Assembly (NCBI GenBank): GCA_900472175.1
Contig: UCHD01000026.1
Location: 1-45,475, forward strand
DNA: 45,475 nucleotides
Reading direction: 5' to 3'
Origin: Hyphomicrobiales bacterium
Lineage (GTDB): Bacteria; Pseudomonadota; Alphaproteobacteria; Rhizobiales; Rhizobiaceae
The translations under genes and the position numbers were made by a program. This document shows positions 35,135-44,976 of this stretch, in pieces. The notes below the pieces were generated by a model. The model searched no databases. It worked only from the letters and a program-made list of their open reading frames with translations, and had not been told where the DNA came from. Position 1 is the first letter of the stretch, and every line of letters starts with the position of its first letter.

Positions 35135-35176
35135 GCCTGGCGAGTTCCAGTCAATGGAAATCCCGTAAAGCCAGGC
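35135..35176 (-). terminator. Two-tier inverted repeat behind hlyD
   Basis: The outer arms GCCTGGC (35135-35141) and GCCAGGC (35170-35176) enclose a second stem, TTCCA (35145-35149) with TGGAA (35155-35159). It lies 12 to 53 bp after the stop of the last gene in the secretion operon. No T-run follows, so it is only a candidate transcription end or message-protecting structure. Confidence 0.4.
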
Positions 35177-35187
35177 TAAGTTACGCC

Positions 35188-36597
35188 TTACGGTTCGCGA
35201 ATGGCCGTGTCGAGACCGCGAAGGAGCGGATAGAGAAAATAGGAAATCACTGTTCGATTTCCAACCTTGATCTCGGCCGAGACAGTCATGCCTGGTAACA
35301 ATCGCACGGGTTCACCGGGAGCTTGCAGAAGAGTGCTGGCAAGCAGAACCCGGGCCTTGAAGAATGGAACGGCAGGCTGGCCGGCGCCGGCTGCTTTTTC
35401 GGGCGGGGGGAAGGCGTCGCGGCTGATCGTTCTGACCGTGCCGGTGACGGTACCGTATTTCTGGAAGGGGTATGCATCCAGTTTGACCCGCGCCTCCTTG
35501 TCCGCAACGACCCGGCCGATATCCTGCGAACTGATCGATACCTCGGCTTCCAGCGGGACATTCAGCGGTACGAGCGTGACGATTGGTTCGGCTTCGCGCA
35601 CGACAGAGCCGACAGAGCGTTGCGCAAGGTCGAGCACGACGGCGTCTTCCGGCGCCGTCAACGTCACCATGTTACGCCGCAACTCCATCTTCTTAAGCTC
35701 TTCGCCGGCCGTGTCGCGCTGGTTGCGCAGTTCGACAAGCTGTTCCATCGATGCGCGCCGGAAGTCCTCGATGAACGCTTGCCGATCCGCTGTGAGCTTA
35801 GCCAGAGAATGTCCCGCCTCGGCCGACTTGCCCTGCAGCGCGGTGATATCCGCATCGACATCAAGCCGCGCGTCGCGCGATCCGAGGAACGCCACGAGTG
35901 AACCGGTGTCGTTCTTGTAAAGTGTCTCGCGGGCATTTTCGATCAGGATCAGGTTTTCGCGGCGGGTCGCGAGGACCGTCTGCTGGCTTTTGCCAGCGTC
36001 GATCGCGGCAGCCTGACCTGCGATCTGCTGATCGAAATTTTCCAATTGAGCTGTGTAGAAGGCGTGGCGCTGGGCAAAAAGCTGTATCTGCAACTGTTCG
36101 TCGGGAGAAACGCCCGCCAGCTTCGTATAATCCGCGCCGCTGATCTCGGCGTTGATCCGCTTGACCTGCGCATCAAGAGCCGCAAATTTCGTCCGCTGCT
36201 GATCGACGTCAGACTGGCTGAATGTCGCGTCGAGCGTCGCCAGCGTCTGGCCGGCCTTGACGATCTCGCCGGTGGTGACGTCGATTGTCCGGATGATCGA
36301 GGTTTCCAGCGGTTGAACGATGATGGTTGGACGGGTAGTGATCAGCTTTCCGGGTGCGATCACGACCTCGTCAATCTTTGAAACGGAAGCCCAGACGACG
36401 GCAGCACAGATCAACGCCGTGATGCCATAGAGTGTCATCCGGGCGATTCTTGGAGGGACGCGTTCCTCCAGTTCCACAGCGTCGGACTGGAATTCTGCAA
36501 AGGCCGGCGGCAGCGGCGGCTTGACGAGGATTTCTGTCCCCGGCTTGGCGACAGGAACAGAAACGTCCGTATGGAGTTTTTCGGCGCGCGCGTTCAT
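35188..36597 (-). CDS. Type I secretion periplasmic adaptor, HlyD family
   Basis: This is the membrane-fusion protein that links the inner-membrane ABC exporter to an outer-membrane TolC-type channel. A short cytoplasmic N-terminus is followed by one membrane helix (about residues 53-73, TLYGITALICAAVVWASVSKI), the half-lipoyl motif (KAGQTLATLDATF), long coiled coils and a C-terminal beta domain (VKLDAYPFQKYGTVTGTV, the HlyD hallmark). ATG at 36597 overlaps the exporter stop (ATGA) and has GAGG eight bases upstream; the frame to 36624 is not needed. It is 469 aa. No TolC gene is in the window, so the outer-membrane part must be encoded elsewhere. Confidence 0.93.
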   Translation of the reverse strand: MNARAEKLHTDVSVPVAKPGTEILVKPPLPPAFAEFQSDAVELEERVPPRIARMTLYGITALICAAVVWASVSKIDEVVIAPGKLITTRPTIIVQPLETSIIRTIDVTTGEIVKAGQTLATLDATFSQSDVDQQRTKFAALDAQVKRINAEISGADYTKLAGVSPDEQLQIQLFAQRHAFYTAQLENFDQQIAGQAAAIDAGKSQQTVLATRRENLILIENARETLYKNDTGSLVAFLGSRDARLDVDADITALQGKSAEAGHSLAKLTADRQAFIEDFRRASMEQLVELRNQRDTAGEELKKMELRRNMVTLTAPEDAVVLDLAQRSVGSVVREAEPIVTLVPLNVPLEAEVSISSQDIGRVVADKEARVKLDAYPFQKYGTVTGTVRTISRDAFPPPEKAAGAGQPAVPFFKARVLLASTLLQAPGEPVRLLPGMTVSAEIKVGNRTVISYFLYPLLRGLDTAIREP

Positions 36598-38738
36598 GCG
36601 GATTGCCTCGTTTGCTGCGACCACAGGTGGCGATAGGTAATGCAGCGCGAGACGAGCTGATCGTGGCGACCGATATCGGCGATCTTTCCGCGTTCGACCA
36701 CGAGGATCGCATCGGCATCGACCAGCGTGGACAGACGGTGGGACACGATGATCACCGTGCGCCCCTCAGCGATCTTGCTCAAATTCTGCCGCAGGATTGC
36801 TTCGCTGTCGGGATCGAGTGCACTGGTAGCCTCGTCGAGGATCAACAATTTTGGATTGGTGATCAGCGCGCGGGCGATGGCCAGGCGCTGCTTCTGACCG
36901 CCGGAAAGGTTCGAGGCGTTTTCCTCCAGCATGGATTCGAAACCGCGCGGCAGCCGCTCGATAAACTCCTCGGCGCCGGCAATGCGGGCAACCTCGATAA
37001 TTTCCTCGATGCTTGCATCCGGTTTTGCAGCAGCGATGTTTTCGCGCACCGAGCCGCGGAAAAGGAAATTGTCCTGCAACACGACGCCGATGCTGGAGCG
37101 CAGATGAACCAGATCGATTTCCCGGCTATCATAGCCGTCGATGCGGACCAGCCCCTGCTGGTTCTGGTACAAGCCCTGGATCAGGCGGGTTACCGTCGTC
37201 TTGCCGGATCCGCTTTTGCCGACAATGCCGAAGACCGAGCCAGCGGGAACAGTGAACGACACGTCATCGAGGGCCGGTGCACCATCCGGCCCGTAGCGGA
37301 ATGTCACTTTATCGAATTCGATGCGGCCCTTGAGCTGCGGCCTGATCCCCCGCGCACGTCCGAACTGCTCAGGGCGCTGGTTCATGATTTCGCCGAGCAT
37401 GCGCACAGAGAGTGCCACCTCCTGATACTCGTGCACCATGGTGACGATCTGGACGAGTGGCCCCGAGACTCTTCCGGCCAGCATGTTGAAGGCAACCAGT
37501 GCACCGATTGTCATGGAACCGCTAAACACGTCGAGCGCGCCCAAACCGATGATGGCAACGCTCATCAGTTTTTCCAGGAGCCCGGTCAGTGACTGTGCGA
37601 CGGTCGAGATCTTGTCGACACGAAAGCGCACCGAAATCGCCTGCGCGGAACGGTCATCCCAGACCTGGCGCTGGCGCGGTTCAAGCGCCAGCGACTTGAC
37701 GGTGCGCATGCCGTGGACAGTTTCGACCAAGAGGGCCTGCCGCTCGCTTTCGGCTTGATAGAGAGCCTGGAGACGCCGTTGAAATGGTCCTACCAGCACC
37801 ATGACCACAAGACCGACGAGCGCGGCAAAACCCAGCACGACAAAGGTCAGCTTGACGCTGTAGAGGACCAGGATCGGTATGAAGATCAACAGCGAAAGCG
37901 CGTCAAGCAGTGTCAGGAACAGCCGGCCCGTCAAAAATTCGCGGATACGTCCCGTCTGTTGCATATGTTTCACCAGCACGCCGGCCGGAGCCTGCTCGAA
38001 CAATGCGATCGGAAGATTGAGCAGGTGTCCGAAGGTACGCGTCGCAACCCTGATGTCGATCTTGTTGGTGGCGTAGAGTAGCAAGTATCGCCGCAGAAAG
38101 GTGAAGACCGCGTCGAAGACGAGAGCAATGCCGATGCCGATGGTGAGAACAGCGAGTGTCGCGTAGCTTTGGTGGACGAGAACCTTGTCGATGACAAGCT
38201 GGAAGAAGATGGGCGTCGCAAGACCGAGACCGTACAAGACGAACGCAGCCAGCGCGACATCGCGAAGCAGGCTGCGCTGACGGACGATTTCCGGCACGAA
38301 CCAGCGAAAACCGAATGGCCGGTCGGTGTCGGAAGAACGGTAGTTCCGCTTCACCAGAACTGTCGATCCCCGCCAGTGTTTTGAAAATTGCTCCTGGTTC
38401 AGAAGGATGAATTCCGGGCGCTGTGCCAGCGGGTCGAGAACCCGGATCATCTCGTCATCGCCGCTGCCTGCGGCGCCGGCGATGACCACCCAATTGCCAT
38501 TTTCGAGTTCGGCAAGCACCGGAAAACCGTCACCCAGTTGAAACAGGGACCGCCAAGTCAGCTGCAAGTTTTTAGCCTTGAGACCCGCGTCCTTCGCCAT
38601 GCGGAGGAGTTGCCGCATGGGTACCGCTTGCTCGCCGACCGCATAGTCGTGCAAGAGCCTTTCAGGCGAAAGATCAACCCCATGATGGCGGCCGACCAAT
38701 GCCAAACACTGGATATTCGTGTGCGCAATTGTACTCAT
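36594..38738 (-). CDS. Type I secretion ABC exporter with C39-like domain (HlyB type)
   Basis: This permease-ATPase drives one-step secretion of a dedicated substrate. The N-terminal 125 residues are a peptidase-C39-like domain (GRHHGVDLSPERLLHDYAVG). The QxxxxDCG catalytic-Cys motif is absent, so it should bind substrate without cleaving it, as in HlyB. Six membrane helices follow (about 155-420), then the ATPase with Walker A VGKSGSGKTTV (507-514), signature NLSGGQKQRLA, Walker B LLILDEATSALD and H-loop SHR. At 714 aa it is the HlyB size. It lies between the 102-aa gene (30 bp upstream) and hlyD (overlap). Confidence 0.94.
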   Translation of the reverse strand: MSTIAHTNIQCLALVGRHHGVDLSPERLLHDYAVGEQAVPMRQLLRMAKDAGLKAKNLQLTWRSLFQLGDGFPVLAELENGNWVVIAGAAGSGDDEMIRVLDPLAQRPEFILLNQEQFSKHWRGSTVLVKRNYRSSDTDRPFGFRWFVPEIVRQRSLLRDVALAAFVLYGLGLATPIFFQLVIDKVLVHQSYATLAVLTIGIGIALVFDAVFTFLRRYLLLYATNKIDIRVATRTFGHLLNLPIALFEQAPAGVLVKHMQQTGRIREFLTGRLFLTLLDALSLLIFIPILVLYSVKLTFVVLGFAALVGLVVMVLVGPFQRRLQALYQAESERQALLVETVHGMRTVKSLALEPRQRQVWDDRSAQAISVRFRVDKISTVAQSLTGLLEKLMSVAIIGLGALDVFSGSMTIGALVAFNMLAGRVSGPLVQIVTMVHEYQEVALSVRMLGEIMNQRPEQFGRARGIRPQLKGRIEFDKVTFRYGPDGAPALDDVSFTVPAGSVFGIVGKSGSGKTTVTRLIQGLYQNQQGLVRIDGYDSREIDLVHLRSSIGVVLQDNFLFRGSVRENIAAAKPDASIEEIIEVARIAGAEEFIERLPRGFESMLEENASNLSGGQKQRLAIARALITNPKLLILDEATSALDPDSEAILRQNLSKIAEGRTVIIVSHRLSTLVDADAILVVERGKIADIGRHDQLVSRCITYRHLWSQQTRQSA

Positions 38739-38768
38739 GGCCTCACTTGAACAAAAGCTGTGTCGCGA

Positions 38769-39077
38769 TCAGTTGAAATTCGGCGAAGCGTTTGCCGACA
38801 GCGCCGGCTGTTGCACCGCATCTCCGGGCGGAACTTGAGCGATGTCGTCAACACGACGAACCGCACCCGCCTCGACCAAGCCGCCCAGTGCCTTCTGCAT
38901 GAGATCGACGGCATTAGCGAAAGCATCCACCGGCATGATGATCCGCTGGCGAAACACCGGTCTCGGGTTGTTGTTGGCATCGCGCTCGGTCGGTGAAAGT
39001 GACATCAGGTCGATCCGCACAATCGTTCCGGTAACGGTGATTTCACCGATGCCATCGGCATAAAGCTCGTTGTTCAT
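38769..39077 (-). CDS. 102-aa protein in the secretion operon, function unknown
   Basis: This is a small soluble protein, beta-rich at first (NNELYADGIGEITVTGTIVRI) and then amphipathic (PVDAFANAVDLMQKALGGLV), with a disordered, alanine/proline-rich tail. The pattern loosely recalls DUF3467-type small proteins, but I cannot confirm this. ATG at 39077 has GGAG six bases upstream; the longer frame to 39194 runs into the GTPase gene and is rejected. It is 30 bp from the exporter gene and 31 bp behind the GTPase gene, so it is surely in the same operon. A secretion chaperone or substrate-recognition factor is one idea. Confidence 0.75.
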   Translation of the reverse strand: MNNELYADGIGEITVTGTIVRIDLMSLSPTERDANNNPRPVFRQRIIMPVDAFANAVDLMQKALGGLVEAGAVRRVDDIAQVPPGDAVQQPALSANASPNFN

Positions 39078-39108
39078 TGTGGTCTCCATGGATTGAGGGG
39101 CGTGGTTG

Positions 39109-40323
39109 TCATGCGGCGTGTGCGTGCTCCCAGGGCGGGAAAGGGTCATGCAGGGCATGCGCGAGCCGTGGATCAAAGCCATTTTCGGATCCAATCAGGC
39201 AATCATCGAGTGCCGCGCGGATGGCTGGTTCGGCGACACCGGTACCGATGAAGACAAGTTCCTGCCGGCGGTCACCCCAGACGGCACTCCAGTTGCGTTC
39301 CAGCAACGCAAGGAATTGCGGATGACGAGGCCACTGCCCTTTGGGAACGGTTACCCACCACAAGCCCTTCGACCCGATACGATGCTGCACACCGGCGATC
39401 GAAAGGAGACCGATCCAGTCAGGCCGGGTGGCCAGCCAAAAATGTCCTTTTGCCCGAATGAGGCCAGGCCATGACCTGCCGAGGAAATCCTGCAGCTTGG
39501 ACGGATCGAAAGGCCGGCGAGCCCGATAGACGAAACTCGATATGCCGTATTCTTCGGTTTCGGGCACATGGTCTCCCCATCCGTAAAGCTCCTTGTGCCA
39601 AAGCGGATGCCGGGCCGATTTTGCCTCGCTGAAAAGGCCGGTATCGAGGATGCCGGACAATGGCAGATGACCGAAGTCCGTTTCGATCACCCGCGCATCG
39701 GGATTGAGCGCGGCAACGATACGGCGCAGGGCATCGCGCATCTCCCGCGTTACCTCGGATATCTTGTTGATGATCACGACATCGGCGAATTCGATCTGTT
39801 CGACCAAAAGATCGACAAGCGTTCGCTTGTCGTCTTCGGCGCGCGTTTCACCGCGATCACTCAGGAGATCGTTGCTGGAATAGTCTGCCAGCAGATTGAC
39901 GGCATCGACAACCGAAACCATCGTATCGAGCCGGGCGATGTCACAGAGCGCTGCTCCCGCTTCATCCCGGAAAGAGAATGTCGCCGCGATCGGCAAGGGC
40001 TCGGCAATACCCGTTGCCTCGATCAGCAGGTAGTCGAACCGGCCCTCCGCTGCAAGCCGGCGGACCTCGCCAAGCAGGTCGTCGCGCAAGGTACAGCATA
40101 TGCAGCCGTTCGTGAGCTCTACCAATGTCTCATGCGTTCGAGACAGATCAGCGCCGCCATCGCGAACAAGGTCTGCGTCGATATTGATCTCGCTCATGTC
40201 ATTGACCAGAACTGCAACTCGCAATCCATCGCGATTGCGCAGAACATGGTTGAGGATCGTGGTCTTTCCTGCACCAAGAAAGCCTGCAAGCACTGTTACC
40301 GGCAGCCGATTGTCACCGTTCAT
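39109..40323 (-). CDS. COG0523 (CobW/ZagA-type) metallochaperone GTPase
   Basis: This is a G3E-family GTPase that delivers a metal ion (often zinc, sometimes cobalt or iron) to a client protein. Walker [10 protein letters not shown] (14-22), the metal-binding CICC motif (74-77, in [14 protein letters not shown]), [11 protein letters not shown] (switch region) and NKISE (base recognition, the usual NK.D variant) are all visible. The CobW C-terminal domain follows, with a tail containing EHAHAA. It is 404 aa. It lies 20 bp behind the giant DUF4082 gene and 31 bp before the 102-aa gene, all on one strand. That placement suggests metal loading of a protein of this operon. No recognisable Zur box was seen nearby. 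Confidence 0.92.
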   Translation of the reverse strand: MNGDNRLPVTVLAGFLGAGKTTILNHVLRNRDGLRVAVLVNDMSEINIDADLVRDGGADLSRTHETLVELTNGCICCTLRDDLLGEVRRLAAEGRFDYLLIEATGIAEPLPIAATFSFRDEAGAALCDIARLDTMVSVVDAVNLLADYSSNDLLSDRGETRAEDDKRTLVDLLVEQIEFADVVIINKISEVTREMRDALRRIVAALNPDARVIETDFGHLPLSGILDTGLFSEAKSARHPLWHKELYGWGDHVPETEEYGISSFVYRARRPFDPSKLQDFLGRSWPGLIRAKGHFWLATRPDWIGLLSIAGVQHRIGSKGLWWVTVPKGQWPRHPQFLALLERNWSAVWGDRRQELVFIGTGVAEPAIRAALDDCLIGSENGFDPRLAHALHDPFPPWEHAHAA

Positions 40324-40343
40324 CCGACACTGTTCCTTCGTTA

Positions 40344-43300
40344 CTAGGCGGCCAGTTGCGGCCGGAAGGCCACATCCACATAATAGTTCGTGCTGTTAAA
40401 GCTGCTGGCCGGGAACAGACCACTTGCTCCATAGGCGTAGACGCCGTTACCGCCGCTGAGAGCGGACGAAAGCGCATGCAGGTTACCGTTGTTCACATCG
40501 GCGGTGAAGAAGTTGCCTGTCGCGGAGTAATTGCCGTTGCTGCTGTAGGAAACGACGTAGGTTGTGTTCGCCTGGATCGCGACTTCCTGACTGAGCGAGG
40601 CAGATTGCCAACCACTGGCGCTTTCGCCGGCAAAAGTGGCGCTTGCAAGAAGGGTTCCTGTCGAACTCCAAAGATAGCCGGTATGTGATCCCGTATTGGA
40701 TGCTCCCTTGTAGAAACGGATTGCGGATATCCAGCCCGCCGCATCGGCCTGAAACTTCATGCCAAGGTTGACCGGATTGTTGTCGTTTACGGAGATAACT
40801 GTTGGCGTGGCGTTGGAACTGAACAGGTTCTGGGTCGCACCTTGCGCGCTGAAAGTGAGAGAAGCCGTCGCTGTTGCCGTTCCGCCTCGCCCATCGGAAA
40901 TAGAATATTTGAAGCTCGCCGGTCCGGTATAATTATTGGCCGCTGTAAACGTCACGGTGTTCGACTGACTGTTGAACGTGACCGAACCGTTGACGCCCTC
41001 GCTGACGCCCGTAAGAGAAATCGGATCACCGTCGGGATCGCTGTCATTGGCAAGCAAGGCGGAAGCCTGGATGGTAAATGGCGTATTGGTGATTGCCGGA
41101 AGGCCTGGATCGTTGACTGCAACCGGAGCTGCATTCTGCGCCGACCGCTCAAAGAGCACGTCGACCCAGTAATTCGCTGCGTTGTAGGACCCTGTCGGAA
41201 ACAGACTGCTGGTCCCGTAGGCATAGACGCCATTACCGCCGCTTGTGCTGCTCGCGGGTGCGGTCAGAGCGCCATTGGTACGGCTTGCGGTAAAGTAGTT
41301 TGCAGTCACCGCGTAACGGCCGTTGGAATGATAGCTCGCCACATAGGTCGTTCCGGCAGTGATGGTAAGCGGCTGCGCAAGAGCCACGGTTTGCCAGCCG
41401 CTCGCAGTCTCGTTGGTGAACGTGGCGGTGGCAAGCCGCGTGCCAGTGCTGCTCCAGATTGACGCCGTATGAGTTCCCGTATCCTGGGCCCCCTTGTAGT
41501 AGCGCAGGCCCGTGATTGTGCCAGCGGTGGACGCAGTGAACTTCATGCCGAGTTCCACGGAACTTGCGTCGGTCCCGGAGGTGATTGCCGGGGTATCCGA
41601 CAGGCTGAACAGGCTGGTCGCGGTCGATGGTGGCTTGACCGTCAGATTGACAGTGGCCGACGCAGTTCCCCCACGGCCATCGGCGATGCTGTAGGAAAAG
41701 CTCGCAGTCCCGGTGTAACCGGCCGTCGGCGTGAAAGTGAAGGCATTCGTCTGGCCATTGAAACTCACCGTCCCGTTGAGTGCGCCGTTGGCACCGGTAA
41801 CGGTAAGCGTATCCCCGTCCGGATCTGAATCGTTGGCAAGCACGAGCGAGGTGCCAATCGTCAACGCAGTGTTTTGGCTGGTGATGAAGCCATTATCGTT
41901 GACGGCGCTTGGCGCGGTGTTGACCGTTGACGGGTTGAACACGACATCCACCCAGTAATTGGTGCCGCCAAAACTATTGCCGGGGAAGGTCGTATTGGTG
42001 CCATAGGCATAGACGCCGCCGTTCTGGCTGACGCTCAAGGGACCTTTGGTGTAGGCGGAGTTAAAATATCCCGAACTCGACGAGTAGTAGCCGTTGGTAT
42101 GATAAGAGGCGACATAGGTTGTCCCCGCCGTGATCTGGATTGGGCTGGAAAAGGTAACCGTCTGCCAGCCAGAGAGCGGTTCTCCTGTTGACGTACCTGT
42201 CGCAAGCAGCGTTCCGTCGGCTTTCCAGAGGCTGACCTGGTGGGCGCCAATATTGTAGAACCCCTTGAAGAACCGGACGCCTTCCACAGCACCACTGGTG
42301 CTGGACTGAAAACGGACGCCCAATTCCACGCCGTCGCGGTCTATAACTGTTTCGACAGCCGGCTTTGATGCTAGCGTCCAGAGGTTGGAAGTGGAGGGCA
42401 GGGAAACCGTGACCTGTTTGCCGGCTGACGGTGTTTCAAGGTTGACACTATCATCGACGGCGCGCGACTTGATCGTATATGTGCCGCTGGCCTGCACGAC
42501 CCAATTGTAGCTCCAGTTTTCACGCCCGGTAGCCTTGAACCAGGACTGGCCCCCATCGGTGGAAACTTCGATGCCGGCGATAATGCCGCCGCCGGAATCC
42601 TGCGCCGTGCCGGTAATCGTCACGCGCTGCCCCTCGACAAAACTCGCACCGATGATCGGTGATGTAATCGTCGAGACCGGCTTGATCTGATCGGGAGATT
42701 GCGTCGCAAGGATCAGGCTGGCATCGATCGTGGTGGGTTGGATGCCCATATCGGCGAACATGTTGATCATCGCCTGCTGCACGTTCTTGTCGGTCGGCGT
42801 CGCAGCCCCTTCATGGTCCGCGTTCAACCCCCAGGACCAGAAGACGGTGCCGGCGCCGAAGACGAGTGCTCCGCTTTCCGCGCGGTACATGGTCAGGCTA
42901 TGCGTCGCCTCTGCAGGCCCCACCGTGGTGCCATAGTCGCGAAGATAGGTATCCACCGAAATGCTCGACAGCGAGAGATTGATCAGGCCGGCTGGCCTAA
43001 AACCGTTCTCCACGTCGGAATCCCATTCATAGCCGAGAAGATTTTTGACAAGCTCAAAGCTTTGGCCCGGCAGAATGTTCGCCACGTCCGTGTTTCGCCA
43101 GAAGCGAAGATTGGAATAATCGTAAGGGATGGAGATTGCATCGCTGCGATAGCTGTCCACCGAGAACATTGTGCCCGTCAGCGCGTTTTCCGGTTTCTGC
43201 CCCGGATCCGCATAGCGGGGGTCGCGCCATGTGCCTGTGCCGATATTGCTCGGATCACTGCTGGTTCCCCATGTCTCCTTGTAGCAAACCATGGTTCGGT

Positions 43301-44771
43301 ACGCCGTACCATTGCCATCGATGCTGTTTTCCCAGCGAACCTTCCAGTAGACTTCGTTACCACTCCAGAAGGCCAGGTTGACACCCGCATCGCGTGCAGC
43401 TTCGACGTTGGTGCGCTGTTCAGCCGACCAGTACTCGTCATGACCGACCGAAAGAAAGGCCTTGTGATTGAGCAACTGGCTCCCGTTGCGCGTGGCATCA
43501 ACACCGCTGATGTAGGATACGTCATAGCCATTTTGCTCAAGCCATTGGATGGCGGAATGTTCGGCACCGAAAATGAAATCGTGCGTGCCACCACTCGGGC
43601 TGCTGTTGGTGATAAGCGGGCGATTGTAGCTGACGGCCGAGGCGCGGCCGATCGCTGTCAGGCCGCAGCTGCAATTGGGCGGCAGATAGCCGATCATGTT
43701 GTTGGGATCGACAGGAACTTGGCCATAGTAAAGGCTTGCACCACCCCACGCGTTGTAAGCCTGCCAGGTCGTATCCGATGTCTGGAAGACAATATCGCTG
43801 GTGGAGCCGTCATCGCGAACGATGAAGGGAACCATGCTTTGACCTGCAGTCCCATCTTCGCGAACCAGCTTGGCAAAGTAGACCCCTGAAACGGCGTCCG
43901 CCGGTATTGTCCAGCTTGCCGAGACCGACCAGTTTCCGCAGTCGATCAGCCCAAGCGACATGTCGACGATTGGATGCGGCTGGATTTGCGCGGTGGTCAG
44001 CGACTTGTCGATGGTGGCAACCTTGCGGGCCCCATCACCGCCATAGTAGCCCAGACGATAGATGTCGAGACGATAATGCGTCGAATCGGTCGCAATCTTG
44101 AAGTTGACAGTTTGCCCGACATTGGTGCTGATTTCCGTGGCAAATCCCTGGATATTTCCATCGCCGTCGCCAACGATACCCCACTCGCTACGGGGATTTC
44201 CCTGTTTCAGGTTTTCGAGCGCGATCTTGTTGAGCAAGGGTGCGGCTGGAGCAGCCTCTGCGGTTACAGTGGCTTCTCGCGCCAATGAATTTTTAGCAGC
44301 TGCAGGAGCGGCATCTGACGCAAATGAAGTTTCGGCGATGGCTGGAGTGGCCAAAACAGCAGATGGGACGACCTTGGACGCGACAGGGTCAGCATGAATG
44401 CCCGAAGCGAGCGGTTGTGTGCTGTCGGCAACGAAAGTGGTCTCGCTCGGCAGAATAGTGGCGACATTGCCGCCTTCAAGGATAGCCGTCTTGCCCGGCG
44501 AGGCACGATCAAGCATCGGCGATCCCGCGCTGCCCAGCGACAGCGCTTTGGTAGCGCCGGCAATCACATCATTCGAAACATCTGCGCCGCCACTGGGGGC
44601 AGAACTCGCCGCTGAATGGTAAACGGCGGTAACGGCAGATAGAACCGGCGCAGCGACGACGCTGGACGCGACGCCACTTGCAGCGGCCAAAGGGCTGTAA
44701 ACCGTACTTACGCCACCGGACACACTCAGATACTTGTTGCTCTTGCCACTCTTAATGTGAATTCTCAACAT
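40344..44771 (-). CDS. Giant modular protein: dimethylformamidase-like core, three DUF4082 modules, two cadherin-like domains; probable type I secretion substrate
   Basis: This 1475-aa protein has no Sec signal peptide. Residues 1-180 are Ala/Ser/Val-rich and low complexity. About 181-690 resemble the large subunit of N,N-dimethylformamidase, with [21 protein letters not shown] and [18 protein letters not shown] may carry a metal-ligand Glu. About 700-790 is an Ig-like domain. Three DUF4082 modules follow (about 795-946, 1053-1207, 1314-1471; [35 protein letters not shown]), separated by two cadherin-like repeats ([25 protein letters not shown]). No GGxGxDxxx RTX repeats were found. It heads the operon that encodes a metallochaperone and a complete type I exporter. 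Export is inferred from context. ATG at 44771 has a weak GGGGCGG upstream. Confidence 0.88.
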   Translation of the reverse strand: MLRIHIKSGKSNKYLSVSGGVSTVYSPLAAASGVASSVVAAPVLSAVTAVYHSAASSAPSGGADVSNDVIAGATKALSLGSAGSPMLDRASPGKTAILEGGNVATILPSETTFVADSTQPLASGIHADPVASKVVPSAVLATPAIAETSFASDAAPAAAKNSLAREATVTAEAAPAAPLLNKIALENLKQGNPRSEWGIVGDGDGNIQGFATEISTNVGQTVNFKIATDSTHYRLDIYRLGYYGGDGARKVATIDKSLTTAQIQPHPIVDMSLGLIDCGNWSVSASWTIPADAVSGVYFAKLVREDGTAGQSMVPFIVRDDGSTSDIVFQTSDTTWQAYNAWGGASLYYGQVPVDPNNMIGYLPPNCSCGLTAIGRASAVSYNRPLITNSSPSGGTHDFIFGAEHSAIQWLEQNGYDVSYISGVDATRNGSQLLNHKAFLSVGHDEYWSAEQRTNVEAARDAGVNLAFWSGNEVYWKVRWENSIDGNGTAYRTMVCYKETWGTSSDPSNIGTGTWRDPRYADPGQKPENALTGTMFSVDSYRSDAISIPYDYSNLRFWRNTDVANILPGQSFELVKNLLGYEWDSDVENGFRPAGLINLSLSSISVDTYLRDYGTTVGPAEATHSLTMYRAESGALVFGAGTVFWSWGLNADHEGAATPTDKNVQQAMINMFADMGIQPTTIDASLILATQSPDQIKPVSTITSPIIGASFVEGQRVTITGTAQDSGGGIIAGIEVSTDGGQSWFKATGRENWSYNWVVQASGTYTIKSRAVDDSVNLETPSAGKQVTVSLPSTSNLWTLASKPAVETVIDRDGVELGVRFQSSTSGAVEGVRFFKGFYNIGAHQVSLWKADGTLLATGTSTGEPLSGWQTVTFSSPIQITAGTTYVASYHTNGYYSSSSGYFNSAYTKGPLSVSQNGGVYAYGTNTTFPGNSFGGTNYWVDVVFNPSTVNTAPSAVNDNGFITSQNTALTIGTSLVLANDSDPDGDTLTVTGANGALNGTVSFNGQTNAFTFTPTAGYTGTASFSYSIADGRGGTASATVNLTVKPPSTATSLFSLSDTPAITSGTDASSVELGMKFTASTAGTITGLRYYKGAQDTGTHTASIWSSTGTRLATATFTNETASGWQTVALAQPLTITAGTTYVASYHSNGRYAVTANYFTASRTNGALTAPASSTSGGNGVYAYGTSSLFPTGSYNAANYWVDVLFERSAQNAAPVAVNDPGLPAITNTPFTIQASALLANDSDPDGDPISLTGVSEGVNGSVTFNSQSNTVTFTAANNYTGPASFKYSISDGRGGTATATASLTFSAQGATQNLFSSNATPTVISVNDNNPVNLGMKFQADAAGWISAIRFYKGASNTGSHTGYLWSSTGTLLASATFAGESASGWQSASLSQEVAIQANTTYVVSYSSNGNYSATGNFFTADVNNGNLHALSSALSGGNGVYAYGASGLFPASSFNSTNYYVDVAFRPQLAA
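40359..42389 (-). repeat. Three DUF4082 modules alternating with two cadherin-like repeats
   Basis: Modules at about 41934-42389, 41151-41615 and 40359-40832 recur with a period of 258-261 codons, including the intervening cadherin-like units. Each has a VELGxxF start, a GWQTV centre, a TTYVxSY strand and a GGVYAYG...NYWVDVxF end. The modules look like tandem duplications that diverged. Confidence 0.8.
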
Positions 44772-44923
44772 TTGGCACCGCCCCGACCATCGTGGGAGAC
44801 TGATTTACTGAAGCCCTATCTTGCCAATTTTCTCGCATTCGCGAACCGCACCAATCGGGAGTAGCCTTGGCCATGTTGGTATCCGCCGATGTGATGAGGG
44901 CGGGCAGCTTATCAACGTCGATC
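44772..44923. other. Upstream region of the secretion operon, cut by an IS
   Basis: This should hold the promoter of the minus-strand operon, but I find no convincing -35/-10 pair. The native upstream DNA ends where the IS3-family element begins at about 44924, so regulatory sequence may have been displaced. Confidence 0.4.
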
Positions 44924-44976
44924 TGAACCGCACCGGGTTTGCCGGAGGCTCCAACTTCTGAGAGAGTGGAACCGAT

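Larger units (their letters stand above)
1306..42403. other. Polarised KOPS-like octamers (GGGNAGGG) across the window
   Basis: Scanning by eye for the E. coli KOPS consensus gave minus-strand copies at 1306-1313 and 3580-3587. Plus-strand copies lie at 7642-7649, 9208-9215, 9213-9220, 12501-12508, 15699-15706, 19592-19599, 23756-23763, 29840-29847, 30432-30439, 33123-33130 and 42396-42403. All minus copies lie left of the oriV candidate in repC and all plus copies lie right of it. The copies at 33123 and 42396 lie inside minus-strand genes, so coding-strand bias does not explain them. The manual scan may have missed some. Confidence 0.5.

Noticed and set aside
40324..40343. Zur or other metal-responsive box before the COG0523 gene
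   Set aside because: The gap is only 20 bp and contains no convincing palindrome; no such site was recognised upstream of the operon either.
42699..43889. Plus-strand open frame of 396 codons
   Set aside because: It is antisense to the dimethylformamidase-like domain of the large secreted protein and has no family motifs.
40344..44771. RTX toxin identity for the large protein
   Set aside because: No GGxGxDxxx nonapeptide repeats were found. The link to type I secretion rests on operon context only.
44772..44923. Truncated minus-strand gene upstream of the secretion operon
   Set aside because: A frame stays open here, but it has no recognisable sequence and overlaps the start of the large gene.
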